Source of the DNA: Oscillospiraceae bacterium
GTDB taxonomy: Bacteria > Bacillota_A > Clostridia > Oscillospirales > Oscillospiraceae
Direction of reading: 5' to 3'
Assembly (NCBI GenBank): GCA_021771675.1
Contig: JAETOP010000055.1
Span: forward strand, 1 to 23,672
DNA: 23,672 nucleotides
This document shows, piece by piece, positions 7,907 through 16,429 of this stretch. Positions within the stretch are counted from its first letter, which is position 1. Every line of letters begins with the position of its first letter. Below the pieces are notes generated by a model. It made no database searches, had not been told where the DNA came from, and saw only the letters and a list, made by a program, of their open reading frames with translations. The translations under genes and the position numbers were made by a program.

Positions 7907-9277
7907 ATGCAACCGAAGAAAACCACGGCCAGAGACATGACTCAGGGCTCCATTGTAAAGCAGCTGATTGCGTTCTCTCTGCCGCTGATGCTGGGCAATG
8001 TGTTTCAAATGCTCTACAACACAGTGGACTCGGTGGTGGTGGGGAATTTTGTAGGCACTCAGGCACTGGCAGCCGTGGGCTCCACCACCATGATTGTGAA
8101 CATCATGGTGTTCTTTTTCAATGGCTTCGCCACCGGCGCCAGCGTGGTCATTGCACGCCGATTTGGAGCCCGGAACCGTGAACAGCTCCATATCGCTGTC
8201 CAAACCACTATGGCGACCACCTTTGTACTGGCAGTGCTCTTCACGGTGATTGGTTTGATCGGGGTGGAGCCCATGCTCCGCCTGATGGCAACGCCGGAGG
8301 ATGTGTTTGGTGAGGCGACTGTCTACCTGCGGATCTACATCGCCGGCTTCTCCGGCCTGGTGATCTACAATATGTGCAGCGGCATTCTCCGTGCGGTGGG
8401 GGACACCACAAGACCGCTGTATTTCCTGATTCTCACCAGTGTGCTGAACATCGTGCTGGACCTGTTTTTTGTGTTGAAGCTGGATATGGGAATTGCCGGT
8501 GTGGCCTATGCCACCATCATCTCCCAGTTTGTTTCCGCCGGATTGACCCTTCTGTTGCTGAGCACTACCCGGGACATCTACCGGCTGGACTGGAGAGGGC
8601 TGTCCATCAATGCCAGGGTGTTGGGCGAAATCGTGGCGGTGGGGCTGCCTGCTGCCATCCAGAGCGTGATTACCTCTTTCTCCAATGTGTTTGTCCAGTC
8701 CTATATCAACGCCTTTGGTTCCCAGTGCATGGCGGGATGGAGTGCCTATAACAAGCTGGATCAGTTTATCCTGCTGCCCATGCAGAGCCTTGCCATGGCG
8801 GCGACCACTTTTGTCAGCCAAAACATTGGCGCAGACCAGCAGAAACGGGCAAGCAAGGGCACGGTGGCCTCGGTAAGCCTGTCTTTGGGGGTCACGGCGG
8901 TGATTATTTTGGCGGTCTGCATCTTTGCTGCCCCGGCGATTACGCTGTTTACCCCGGACGAGGCGGTGATTGAATTTGGCGTGCTTTTTGTCCGGACGAA
9001 TTTCGTTTTCCTCCTCTTTAACTGTGTCAACCATGTGCTGGCCGGCGCCCTTCGGGGACGGGGGGATTCCACCGCACCCATGGCAATTATGCTGATCACC
9101 TTCGTGGGGCTGCGGCAGATTTACCTGTTTGTGGTGACGCGCTTTGTGGCGAATACCCCGGCGTTGGTGGGCTTTGGATACCCTGTGGGCTGGATGGCCT
9201 GCTGCATCATTGAAGTGGCCTATTATTTCATCCGGTGGGGCAGAAAGAACCCCGCCGCCCCGGCGGACTGTTGGTAA
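7907..9277 (+). CDS. MATE family efflux transporter
   Basis: A 456-residue integral membrane protein of the multidrug and toxic compound extrusion family, expected to expel cationic compounds in exchange for sodium or protons. The N-terminus DMTQGSIVKQLIAFSLPLML and the following NVFQMLYNTVDSVVVGNFVG are typical of the DinF/MepA-like branch. The second half repeats the same layout (VGLPAAIQSVITSFSNVFVQ, then AYNKLDQFILLPMQSLAMAA), as expected for a two-lobed 12-segment protein. ATG 7907 is preceded only by a weak purine run (AAGAAAAGAG). It is a single-gene unit with its own promoter and a strong terminator. The substrate cannot be told from sequence. Confidence 0.93.
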   Translation: MQPKKTTARDMTQGSIVKQLIAFSLPLMLGNVFQMLYNTVDSVVVGNFVGTQALAAVGSTTMIVNIMVFFFNGFATGASVVIARRFGARNREQLHIAVQTTMATTFVLAVLFTVIGLIGVEPMLRLMATPEDVFGEATVYLRIYIAGFSGLVIYNMCSGILRAVGDTTRPLYFLILTSVLNIVLDLFFVLKLDMGIAGVAYATIISQFVSAGLTLLLLSTTRDIYRLDWRGLSINARVLGEIVAVGLPAAIQSVITSFSNVFVQSYINAFGSQCMAGWSAYNKLDQFILLPMQSLAMAATTFVSQNIGADQQKRASKGTVASVSLSLGVTAVIILAVCIFAAPAITLFTPDEAVIEFGVLFVRTNFVFLLFNCVNHVLAGALRGRGDSTAPMAIMLITFVGLRQIYLFVVTRFVANTPALVGFGYPVGWMACCIIEVAYYFIRWGRKNPAAPADCW

Positions 9278-9291
9278 GATTTCCTTTCCTC

Positions 9292-9344
9292 CATAAAATT
9301 GGCATCCCGTTTCCACCTTCCGGAAACGGGATGCCAATTTTATG
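9292..9344. terminator. Bidirectional terminator between the MATE and LysR genes
   Basis: A perfect 23-bp stem (9292-9314 with 9322-9344) around a 7-base loop ACCTTCC. The arms begin with AAAATT and end with AATTTT, so an A/T-rich run follows the GC-rich stem core in both directions. It serves the two convergent genes. The LysR stop codon (9340-9342) lies inside the right arm. Confidence 0.85.
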
Positions 9345-10230
9345 CGGAGAATTCCTTCTCCACGCAGTATTGAAGAACGGAGTCGATCTGGGGGGAAATC
9401 CATTTGTCCCGGTGGTGCAGCAGCTGCTTCCAGATGCTCACCTGAATTTCCGTCACGTCCAGATAGACCAGCTTTCCGGCTTTCACTGCTTTCTCCGTGA
9501 CGAAGTCCGGCAGGAAGGAAATGCCCACCCCCTGCTGCACCAGCTGGCAGATCAGGTGGGGGTTGCCGATTTCCAGCACGGGGATGATCTCCAGGGAGCG
9601 CTGGGCAAGCTGCTCGTCCAGCTGACGGCGGTAGCTCATGCCCTTTTCTGTGAGGATGAAGGGGTGCTTTACCACCTCCTCCGGAGAAATCTGCCCCAGC
9701 TTTCCCAGAGGGGAGTCAGAAGCGGCCACAAAATGGTGGGCCACCCGTTCCTCCCGGACAATCACATACTCCGTGTTGTAGATATGGCTTTCCAGGGTGA
9801 GGATGGCGTCCACCTCGTTGTGGTCCAGCAGGCGGAACATCTCCTCCGTGCCGGCGGCAACGATTTTCAGGCTGATTCCCGGATGCTCCTGAAGAAACTG
9901 CTGAAAATGATCTTCCAGAAGGGAATTGCACAGGGAGTCGGACATGGCCACCCGGATCCGGACGGAGCGGGCCCGGTCGGACTGGATGTTCTGCTTTAGC
10001 TCGGCGGTCATTTTCTGAACCTGCTGGGCATAGGCCAGCACCTCCCGGCCCTTGTCGGTGAGGACAACGGTTCGGTTGATCCGCTCGAAGAGGGGAAATT
10101 CCAATTCCTCCTCCAGCTGCCGAATCTGAAAGGAAATGGTGGATTGGGAGCAGCCCAGAGCCACGCCAGCCTTGGTAAAGCTGCCAAGCTGGGCCACATG
10201 AATAAAGGTTGTCAGGTTTTTCAAATCCAT
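9340..10230 (-). CDS. LysR-type transcriptional regulator
   Basis: A 296-residue regulator. The N-terminal winged helix-turn-helix (about 1-60) reads MDLKNLTTFIHVAQLGSFTK, then AGVALGCSQSTISFQIRQLE, which is canonical for the family, and is followed by a linker helix (62-85). The C-terminal half (about 90-290) is the periplasmic-binding-protein-like effector domain, with VRIRVAMSDSLCNSLL at its start and ICQLVQQGVGISFLPDFV (about 237-254). The ATG follows GGGAGA. It lies 19 bases downstream of sdaA on the same strand, so it is probably co-transcribed and may regulate serine catabolism. The effector is unknown. The more usual divergent LysR arrangement is absent. Confidence 0.93.
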   Translation of the reverse strand: MDLKNLTTFIHVAQLGSFTKAGVALGCSQSTISFQIRQLEEELEFPLFERINRTVVLTDKGREVLAYAQQVQKMTAELKQNIQSDRARSVRIRVAMSDSLCNSLLEDHFQQFLQEHPGISLKIVAAGTEEMFRLLDHNEVDAILTLESHIYNTEYVIVREERVAHHFVAASDSPLGKLGQISPEEVVKHPFILTEKGMSYRRQLDEQLAQRSLEIIPVLEIGNPHLICQLVQQGVGISFLPDFVTEKAVKAGKLVYLDVTEIQVSIWKQLLHHRDKWISPQIDSVLQYCVEKEFSA

Positions 10231-10249
10231 GGCGTTTTCTCCCGAATTT

Positions 10250-11461
10250 CTATTTCCGCTTCCTGGTATACAGCCTGGCCAGTCCGCCCTCGCTGGTTTC
10301 CCGGAAGCGGGTGCTCAGGCTGATGCCGGTTTCGTGCATGGCACGGCACACCATGTCATAGCTGATGTTCCGGGAGCCGGTAAGGAAGTAGCTCAGGTTG
10401 CAGGCGTTCATAGCCCGCATGGCGGCCACGGCGTTCCGTTCGATGCAGGGAATCTGAACCAGACCGCAGATGGGGTCGCAGGTCAGGCCCAGATGGTGCT
10501 CCATGGCCACTTCGGCGGCGTATTCCACTTGGTCAAGATTCTGGTCAAACAGCTCTGCCAGGGCGGCGGCGGCCATGGAACAGGCGGTGCCAATCTCCGC
10601 CTGACAGCCGCACTCCGCCCCGGAGATGGAGGCGTTGCTCTTGGTTAGATTTCCGATGATGCCCGCTGTGGCCAGCCCCCGGCAGATTTGTTCATCAGAG
10701 AAGCCCTTGGTCACCTGGACATATTTCAGCACGGCGGGAACCACGCCGCAGGCACCGCAGGTGGGGGCGGTGACAATGGTGCCGTTGTCGGCATTCTGCT
10801 CTGCCACCGCATAGGCAAAGGCGGCAATCTGCTGAAATTCTTCCAGGGCAGGGATGGACTCCTTGGGCTTTTGCTCATAGAGGAACTTTGCCTTTCGCTG
10901 GACATTCAGCCCCCCCGGCAGCACCCCGGAGGCGGCAAGACCCTCGTCAATGGAGCGCTTCATCACCTGCCAGACCTCCATCAAAAAGTCCCAGATCTCC
11001 GGCCCTTCGTTCAGCTCCACATAGTCGCTGAGGGTATGAATGTAGCGCCATTTGCAGAAGTCGGCAATCTCGGCGAAGGAATGCTCAACGTACACCTCTT
11101 CCTGGGCATCCTCTTTCTGCCCAAGAGTGCGGATGTCACCGCCTCCGATGGATTCTACCCGGCGGGCGGCAATTTCCTGACCCTCCTTCAAGGCAAAAAA
11201 ATCCATGGTGTTGGGGTGGCTGTCCGGCAGGACGGTGTCTGAAAAAATAATTTCCGTGGGCAGGGGAGAGAGGGTTTCCCGAATGACCCGGTCGGTACCG
11301 TGTCCCACACCGGTTTTGCTCAGGGAGCCGTAGAGGATTACCCGAAAGGCGTCCGCCTGGGTATTTTCCTCCCGGAAGAGCCTGGCCGCCCGCTCCGGGC
11401 CCATGGTATGGGAGGAACTGGGGCCTTTGCCGATTTTGTATATTTCTCGAATGGATTTCAT
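10250..11461 (-). CDS. sdaA: L-serine dehydratase, iron-sulfur type, single chain
   Basis: Deaminates L-serine to pyruvate and ammonia with a [4Fe-4S] cluster, an entry point for serine fermentation. The beta domain comes first (IGKGPSSSHTMGPERAARLF, 11-30), then the alpha domain from about residue 150 with APTCGACGVVPAVL (232-245). The three cluster cysteines fit C286, C328 and C339, because their spacing (42 and 11) matches the Legionella enzyme. I chose ATG 11461 (MKSIREIYK): AGAGGTG stands just before it and the family begins here, although the frame stays open 26 codons further upstream. The 403-residue protein ends GGLARLYTRKRK and lacks the C-terminal cysteine tail of the Legionella type. 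The LysR gene follows after 19 bases. Confidence 0.93.
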   Translation of the reverse strand: MKSIREIYKIGKGPSSSHTMGPERAARLFREENTQADAFRVILYGSLSKTGVGHGTDRVIRETLSPLPTEIIFSDTVLPDSHPNTMDFFALKEGQEIAARRVESIGGGDIRTLGQKEDAQEEVYVEHSFAEIADFCKWRYIHTLSDYVELNEGPEIWDFLMEVWQVMKRSIDEGLAASGVLPGGLNVQRKAKFLYEQKPKESIPALEEFQQIAAFAYAVAEQNADNGTIVTAPTCGACGVVPAVLKYVQVTKGFSDEQICRGLATAGIIGNLTKSNASISGAECGCQAEIGTACSMAAAALAELFDQNLDQVEYAAEVAMEHHLGLTCDPICGLVQIPCIERNAVAAMRAMNACNLSYFLTGSRNISYDMVCRAMHETGISLSTRFRETSEGGLARLYTRKRK

Positions 11462-11510
11462 ATGGCACCTCTGTGGTATTGTAGAATCGAATCTTCCGCA
11501 ATTTCTTTCC

Positions 11511-11539
11511 ATCATATCACGGATGTGGGGAAAGTGCAA
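11511..11539 (-). promoter_or_regulatory. Promoter of sdaA-lysR
   Basis: On the minus strand, TTGCAC (11534-11539) and TATGAT (11511-11516) are 17 bases apart, with TG one base before the -10 (extended). The 9-base direct repeat TTGTAGAAT flanks it on the plus strand at 11479-11487 and 11550-11558. Confidence 0.65.
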
Positions 11540-11583
11540 GAGACGGTGTTTGTAGAATGAAGGAAGATAGGGCCAATCATGCC

Positions 11584-11624
11584 AAAAAAAGAGGCTCTTC
11601 CTTCTGCACTGCTGGAAACCTCTT
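11584..11624 (-). terminator. Minus-strand terminator between proS and sdaA
   Basis: Read on the minus strand, AAGAGG and TTCC pair with GGAA and CCTCTT around a 12-base loop with a small internal mismatch, followed by an uninterrupted run of Ts (complement of A-run 11584-11590). It looks like a good intrinsic terminator, but no minus-strand gene ends here. Its distal arm nearly touches the proS -10 region. Confidence 0.55.
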
Positions 11625-11641
11625 GACAGATGTGCTACAAT
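11614..11641 (+). promoter_or_regulatory. Probable promoter of proS
   Basis: TACAAT (11636-11641) with TG one base upstream forms an extended -10. The best -35 at 17 bases is only TGGAAA (11613-11618). A consensus-like TTGACA (11623-11628) is just 7 bases from this -10 and would need a poor TGGTAA as its own -10. The 5' leader would be about 50 bases, with a small ACCCA/TGGGT hairpin, which is too short for a T-box. Confidence 0.45.
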
Positions 11642-11700
11642 AATCTGGTAAATTTGACTCTGACCCAGATAGTGGGTTCGTAATACGGGAGGAAAGAAAA

Positions 11701-13137
11701 ATGGCTAACGACAAGAAGGTAGAGCAGATCACCGACATGGAGGTGGACTTTGCCCAGTGGTTCACCGATGTGTGCAAAAAGGCACAGCTTATCGAGTATT
11801 CTTCCATCAAGGGAATATTCATCTATCGCCCCTATGGCTATGCCATCTGGGAGAATATGCAGAAAATTCTGGACGCTTCCTTTAAGAAGGTGGGCGTTGA
11901 GAATGTGTATATGCCCATGCTGATCCCGGAGAGCCTGCTGCAGCGGGAGAAGGATCATGTGGAGGGCTTTGCGCCGGAATGCGCCTGGGTTACCATGGGC
12001 GGCAATGAAAAGCTGGAAGAGCGCTATTGCATCCGTCCCACTTCTGAGACGCTGTTCTGTGAGCACTTTGCCCAGATCATCCAGTCCCACCGGGATCTGC
12101 CCCTGAAATATAACCAGTGGTGCTCTGTGCTCCGCTGGGAGAAGACGAGCCGCCCCTTCCTGCGCCATCGGGAGTTTTTGTGGCAGGAGGGCCATACCAT
12201 GCATGCCACCGCCGAGGAGGCTCAGGAGTTCACCAGACAGATGCTGAACATCTACGCCGACTTCTGCGAGAATGTGCTGGCCATGCCTGTGACCCGGGGC
12301 CAGAAGACCGATAAGGAGAAGTTCAACGGCGCGGAGGCTACCTATACCATCGAGTGCATGATGCACGACCGGAAGGCCCTGCAGGCCGGTACGTCCCACT
12401 ACTTCGGCGATGGCTTCGCCAAGGCCTTCGACATCGCCTTTACCGACCGGAACAATCAGAGGGTGAACCCCTTCCAGACCTCCTGGGGCGTGTCCACCCG
12501 TCTGATCGGCGGCATCATCATGACCCACGGCGACAACAACGGTCTGGTGCTGCCTCCCAAGATTGCCCCCATTCAGATTGTCATTCTCCCTGTTGCCCAG
12601 CATAAGCCTGGCGTGCTGGAAGCAGCCGCCAAGCTGAAGGAGCGGCTGGAAGCGGCCGGTTTCCGGGTGAAGCTGGATGATTCCGACAACTCCATGGGCT
12701 GGAAGTGCGCCGAGTATGAGATGAAGGGCGTGCCCCTGCGGGTGGAGTGCGGCCCCCGGGATTTGGAGAAGAACCAGTGCGTGCTGGTCCGCCGCACGGA
12801 TCGGGAGAAGACCGTGGTCAGCCTGGACGAGCTGGAAGCTGCCGCAGCCGAGCAGCTGAAGCTGGTGCACCGGGGCATGTTTGAAAAGGCCAGGAAGAAT
12901 CTGGAAGAGCACATTTATGAGGCCCACAGCCTGGAGGAGGCCAAGCAGCTCCAGGAGGAGAACGGCGGCTTTGTCAAGACCATGTGGTGCGGCGAGCTGG
13001 AGTGCGAGCTGAAAATGAAGGAAGTGGCCGGAATGTCCTCCCGATGCATCCCCTTCCAGCAGGAGCACCTGGGCGATACCTGCGCCTGCTGCGGCAAGCC
13101 CGCCAAGAAGATGATTTACTGGGGTGTTGCGTACTAA
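11701..13137 (+). CDS. proS: Prolyl-tRNA synthetase, eukaryote/archaeon-like type
   Basis: Charges tRNA-Pro with proline. At 478 residues it is the compact ProS type without the editing insertion of the E. coli form. Class II motif 2 is seen as [20 protein letters not shown] (about 143-162), and motif 3-like [20 protein letters not shown] lies near 261-280. The anticodon domain (from about 290) leads into a C-terminal zinc domain with C430, C435, C461 and C464, and the chain ends in the family's conserved C-terminal tyrosine (GVAY). The ATG follows GGGAGGAAAG. It is monocistronic, with a strong hairpin after the stop. Confidence 0.97.
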   Translation: MANDKKVEQITDMEVDFAQWFTDVCKKAQLIEYSSIKGIFIYRPYGYAIWENMQKILDASFKKVGVENVYMPMLIPESLLQREKDHVEGFAPECAWVTMGGNEKLEERYCIRPTSETLFCEHFAQIIQSHRDLPLKYNQWCSVLRWEKTSRPFLRHREFLWQEGHTMHATAEEAQEFTRQMLNIYADFCENVLAMPVTRGQKTDKEKFNGAEATYTIECMMHDRKALQAGTSHYFGDGFAKAFDIAFTDRNNQRVNPFQTSWGVSTRLIGGIIMTHGDNNGLVLPPKIAPIQIVILPVAQHKPGVLEAAAKLKERLEAAGFRVKLDDSDNSMGWKCAEYEMKGVPLRVECGPRDLEKNQCVLVRRTDREKTVVSLDELEAAAAEQLKLVHRGMFEKARKNLEEHIYEAHSLEEAKQLQEENGGFVKTMWCGELECELKMKEVAGMSSRCIPFQQEHLGDTCACCGKPAKKMIYWGVAY

Positions 13138-13165
13138 GCTGCCTCCACCGAAGGCAATAACATCG

Positions 13166-13194
13166 GCCCCCGAAAGCATCAGGCTTTCGGGGGC
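13166..13194 (+). terminator. Terminator of proS
   Basis: A perfect 12-bp stem, GCCCCCGAAAGC (13166-13177) with GCTTTCGGGGGC (13183-13194), around a 5-base loop, 28 bases after the proS stop. The sequence after it is only moderately T-rich (TGAAATTCATATTTCT). Confidence 0.75.
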
Positions 13195-13279
13195 TGAAAT
13201 TCATATTTCTGCAACTTCTTGTGTGAAATGTTACAAAAGGAAAGAGATAATCCGCGTATCCTTCTGTATCTTTTCCTGG

Positions 13280-13310
13280 TTTTGCAAGTTGCTACAAAAA
13301 ACTTGCAAAA
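13280..13310. repeat. 11-bp inverted repeat upstream of the gdhA promoter
   Basis: TTTTGCAAGTT (13280-13290) and AACTTGCAAAA (13300-13310) are perfect inverted copies 9 bases apart. The centre lies about 56 bases before the predicted transcription start, immediately upstream of the -35 box, which is the usual place for an activator dimer. Confidence 0.6.
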
Positions 13311-13315
13311 AGTGA

Positions 13316-13344
13316 TTGCATTCTGAAAAAACATCTGTTACAAT
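13316..13344 (+). promoter_or_regulatory. Promoter of gdhA
   Basis: TTGCAT (13316-13321) and TACAAT (13339-13344) are 17 bases apart. The leader of about 90 bases contains a small GTGCT/AGCAC hairpin and ends in AAAGGAG before the ATG. Confidence 0.65.
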
Positions 13345-13390
13345 TACCCCTGTAATGCGTGCTGGGAGCACATTTGTATGCTGTGTGTAA

Positions 13391-14776
<1,386 letters not shown>

Positions 14777-14831
14777 CCCATTCTGGATGCATCAAAGCAA
14801 GGCTTAAAAAGCCGTCCTAACAAATTGCAGT

Positions 14832-14876
14832 AAAAGCGGCTGGATTACCAGAGATGGTAGTCCAGCCCTGCTTTTT
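14832..14876 (+). terminator. Terminator of gdhA
   Basis: GGCTGGATTACCA (14838-14850) pairs with TGGTAGTCCAGCC (14855-14867), 13 bp with one wobble and a GAGA tetraloop. Outer AAAAGC/GCTTTT pairing extends it, and a run of five Ts follows. A smaller GGCTT-AAA-AAGCC hairpin lies upstream near 14803-14815. Confidence 0.85.
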
Positions 14877-14902
14877 CGCTTTTAGAAAAGTTATTTCGGG
14901 CC

Positions 14903-14931
14903 TTGTATTTTGCGCTGTTATATGATAGGAT
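14903..14931 (+). promoter_or_regulatory. Possible promoter of the small gene at 14962
   Basis: TTGTAT (14903-14908) and TAGGAT (14926-14931) are 17 bases apart, with TG one base before the -10. It lies 30 bases before the start codon. TATGAT at 14921 is an alternative -10 with a poorer -35. Confidence 0.45.
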
Positions 14932-14961
14932 GAAACCGAAAACTGCTGAGGGGGGAAGAAC

Positions 14962-15285
14962 ATGTTTCCTTTATTTGGAAAAAAAGAAATGAATGTTGAT
15001 GCGGCCAAGTCTTTCTGGGTGTGGTTTATGGAGAAGGAGGATTGGATCATCAATTGCCTTGCCAATCATGATTCGTCTTTTATGTGGGCAATTGACGAAA
15101 GATTAAAGCCTGTATTCCCTTATTTCAAAGGAGAACTTGAATTCCAACTTGGATACAACGATGGGGTTGGAGAGTTTTTCTTCTATCACTTTGGAAAAAA
15201 AGACCTGCTTCGAGATGGGGAAGCTTTTGGAAAGATGATGCCTGCGGAAGCAGCGAAGAAATGGCACTTTATTCTTGAAAAATAA
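14962..15285 (+). CDS. Hypothetical protein, 107 residues
   Basis: A small soluble protein preceded by a very strong ribosome binding site (GAGGGGGGAAG), a possible promoter and the gdhA terminator, and followed by a shared terminator, so it is a genuine single-gene unit. I do not recognise the family. It is rich in aromatic residues: FWVWFMEKEDWI (18-29), MWAIDERLKPVFPYF (41-55), then FQLGYNDGVGEFFFYHFGKK (61-80), and it ends in KKWHFILEK. There is no signal peptide or membrane segment. The GC content is visibly lower than in gdhA next door, so it may be an accessory gene. It could be the N-terminal half of a larger family protein, but the sequence does not show that. Confidence 0.75.
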   Translation: MFPLFGKKEMNVDAAKSFWVWFMEKEDWIINCLANHDSSFMWAIDERLKPVFPYFKGELEFQLGYNDGVGEFFFYHFGKKDLLRDGEAFGKMMPAEAAKKWHFILEK

Positions 15286-15322
15286 ACAGTTAAATTTCAA
15301 TCCGGCAGACAGATGCAAGACT

Positions 15323-15357
15323 GCGCATCTATACGGGATAACCCTGTAGATGTGCGC
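15323..15357. repeat. Imperfect hairpin between convergent genes
   Basis: GCGCATCTA (15323-15331) pairs with TAGATGTGCGC (15347-15357) with a 2-base bulge, and an inner GGG-ATAA-CCC mini-stem sits in the loop. It has no T-tract and lies just before the main terminator at 15367. No function is evident. Confidence 0.45.
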
Positions 15358-15366
15358 GATAGAGAT

Positions 15367-15396
15367 AAAAGGCGTGACCGATCGGTCACGCCTTTT
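15367..15396. terminator. Bidirectional terminator, 30-bp perfect palindrome
   Basis: AAAAGGCGTGACC and GGTCACGCCTTTT flank GATC, so the whole 30 bases are self-complementary. A-runs and T-runs on the two sides, plus a further T-run at 15402-15407 on the plus strand, fit termination of both the small gene (plus) and the DUF2971 gene (minus). Confidence 0.8.
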
Positions 15397-15417
15397 GCAT
15401 ATTTTTTCGCACGTTTC

Positions 15418-16332
15418 TCACCGCAGCGGGCATTGGGACAGCTGTACATTTTCCGCCAGCTTGTGGAATCCGTTTGCCCGGAGGAACTCGCTCAAAACAT
15501 CAATGGGCTGGTTGGACCTAGGGGCCACAATCACGCCGTCGAAAACGCTTTCTATGGGGATGCCCTCAAAGCGGCAGAGTTTGTCCAGGTTCACTTTCAA
15601 TACCTTTTTGATCTGATGATCCGTAAACTCAAACTCTGTCCGGAAGAAGCCCTTGGCTTCATCCAGCCCCACAAGCTCCGACAGGATAATCAGACGGATT
15701 TCCGACTCGGAGGAAAAGGACAGATGCTTGTAGTTTGCCGCTGTCGCCACCACATTGTCCGTCCAGGCGTCTTCACTGCGAAATTCTCCCCATTTCCCTT
15801 CGGACAGGTAGGCGGTTATGATTTCGTAGTGCTTGTGTCTGCGAATGTCATTGTCGTAGGATACCTTGTTCAGATACCCCAGATGGGAATGGAACAGCTG
15901 AGTCAGCTTGCTGGTGTCCATCACAATACACACACCGGATGCCATGTCGGCGTAGCGTTCCCACTGGGCGGCATCGTCCGGGCGGGAGGAAAAGCACATG
16001 GCATAGGGAAAACGCTCAGCGGCCTTCCGGTCGATCTGCGCCCAGATATGGTCTATTTCCCCTTTCTTTTCGGGGTAATCCTCTGATACGGCCGCCCTGA
16101 GGGAATCCGTAAATTCCCGCAGCTCCATTTTATCGTTCATGGATACGGTATTGCCGAACCACAATTCCTTGTTTTTGATGATTCCGAAAAAGGAACGCAA
16201 AGAGGTGTAGTGGTATAGCTGCTGGCCGTACTGCATTGCTTCGCTTTGACCATGGTCGTTGCGAATTTTAATGAAGGAATCATCCACCGGATGAAAGTCA
16301 ATGTGCGGGCCCAAATTCGCTGTTTTTGCCAT
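15418..16332 (-). CDS. DUF2971 domain protein
   Basis: A 304-residue soluble protein matching the DUF2971 pattern: LYHYTSLRSFFGIIKNKELW (39-58), then FGNTVSMNDKMEL (59-71), CFSSRPDDAAQWERYADMA (113-131) with GVCIVMD (133-139), and KHLSFSSESEIRLI (202-214). Its biochemical role is not established to my knowledge. The His-Tyr-Thr strand followed by a late Glu-rich E-I-R motif recalls ADP-ribosyltransferase-like folds such as DarT, but that is inference. I chose ATG 16332 (MAKTANLG) because GAGGAG lies 7 bases before it; an in-frame GTG at 16350 would add six residues and cover that site. It has its own promoter and is probably an accessory gene. Confidence 0.85.
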   Translation of the reverse strand: MAKTANLGPHIDFHPVDDSFIKIRNDHGQSEAMQYGQQLYHYTSLRSFFGIIKNKELWFGNTVSMNDKMELREFTDSLRAAVSEDYPEKKGEIDHIWAQIDRKAAERFPYAMCFSSRPDDAAQWERYADMASGVCIVMDTSKLTQLFHSHLGYLNKVSYDNDIRRHKHYEIITAYLSEGKWGEFRSEDAWTDNVVATAANYKHLSFSSESEIRLIILSELVGLDEAKGFFRTEFEFTDHQIKKVLKVNLDKLCRFEGIPIESVFDGVIVAPRSNQPIDVLSEFLRANGFHKLAENVQLSQCPLR

Positions 16333-16368
16333 GGTGGTACTCCTCTTCACATGTCAATGGTTACCAGT

Positions 16369-16397
16369 ATTATACTTCATTTTGCGCCCAAAGACAA
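16369..16397 (-). promoter_or_regulatory. Promoter of the DUF2971 gene
   Basis: On the minus strand, TTGTCT (16392-16397) and a perfect TATAAT (16369-16374) are 17 bases apart, 37 bases before the ATG. Confidence 0.65.
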
Positions 16398-16429
16398 TAC
16401 GGAATTTGCGGCAATTTGGCAAGGAAGGG

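Noticed and set aside
7721..9403. 560-codon open frame on the minus strand opposite the MATE transporter
   Set aside because: Its product is rich in H, Q, G and R with no recognisable domain, it has no ribosome binding site, and it spans the transporter, its terminator and both promoters. It is a by-product of the biased codon use of the plus-strand gene.
11462..11539. 26-codon upstream extension of sdaA to 11539
   Set aside because: The extension would cover the sdaA promoter and its -10. The family N-terminus begins at the internal methionine, which has a proper ribosome binding site.
11623..11646. TTGACA at 11623 as the proS -35
   Set aside because: At 17 bases downstream the -10 would be TGGTAA, while the good TACAAT is only 7 bases away. 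The extended -10 at 11636 is more likely to work with a different, weaker -35.
11655..11690. tRNA-like GGGTTCG sequence before proS
   Set aside because: There is no acceptor, D or anticodon stem around it. The bases form only a small ACCCA/TGGGT hairpin in the leader.
11635..13179. 514-codon open frame opposite proS
   Set aside because: proS is unmistakable on the plus strand. The antisense product has no family features and crosses the proS terminator and ribosome binding site.
15313..16086. 257-codon plus-strand open frame opposite the DUF2971 gene
   Set aside because: It begins inside the hairpin region and runs through the terminator palindrome. The minus-strand frame has a promoter, ribosome binding site and family motifs.
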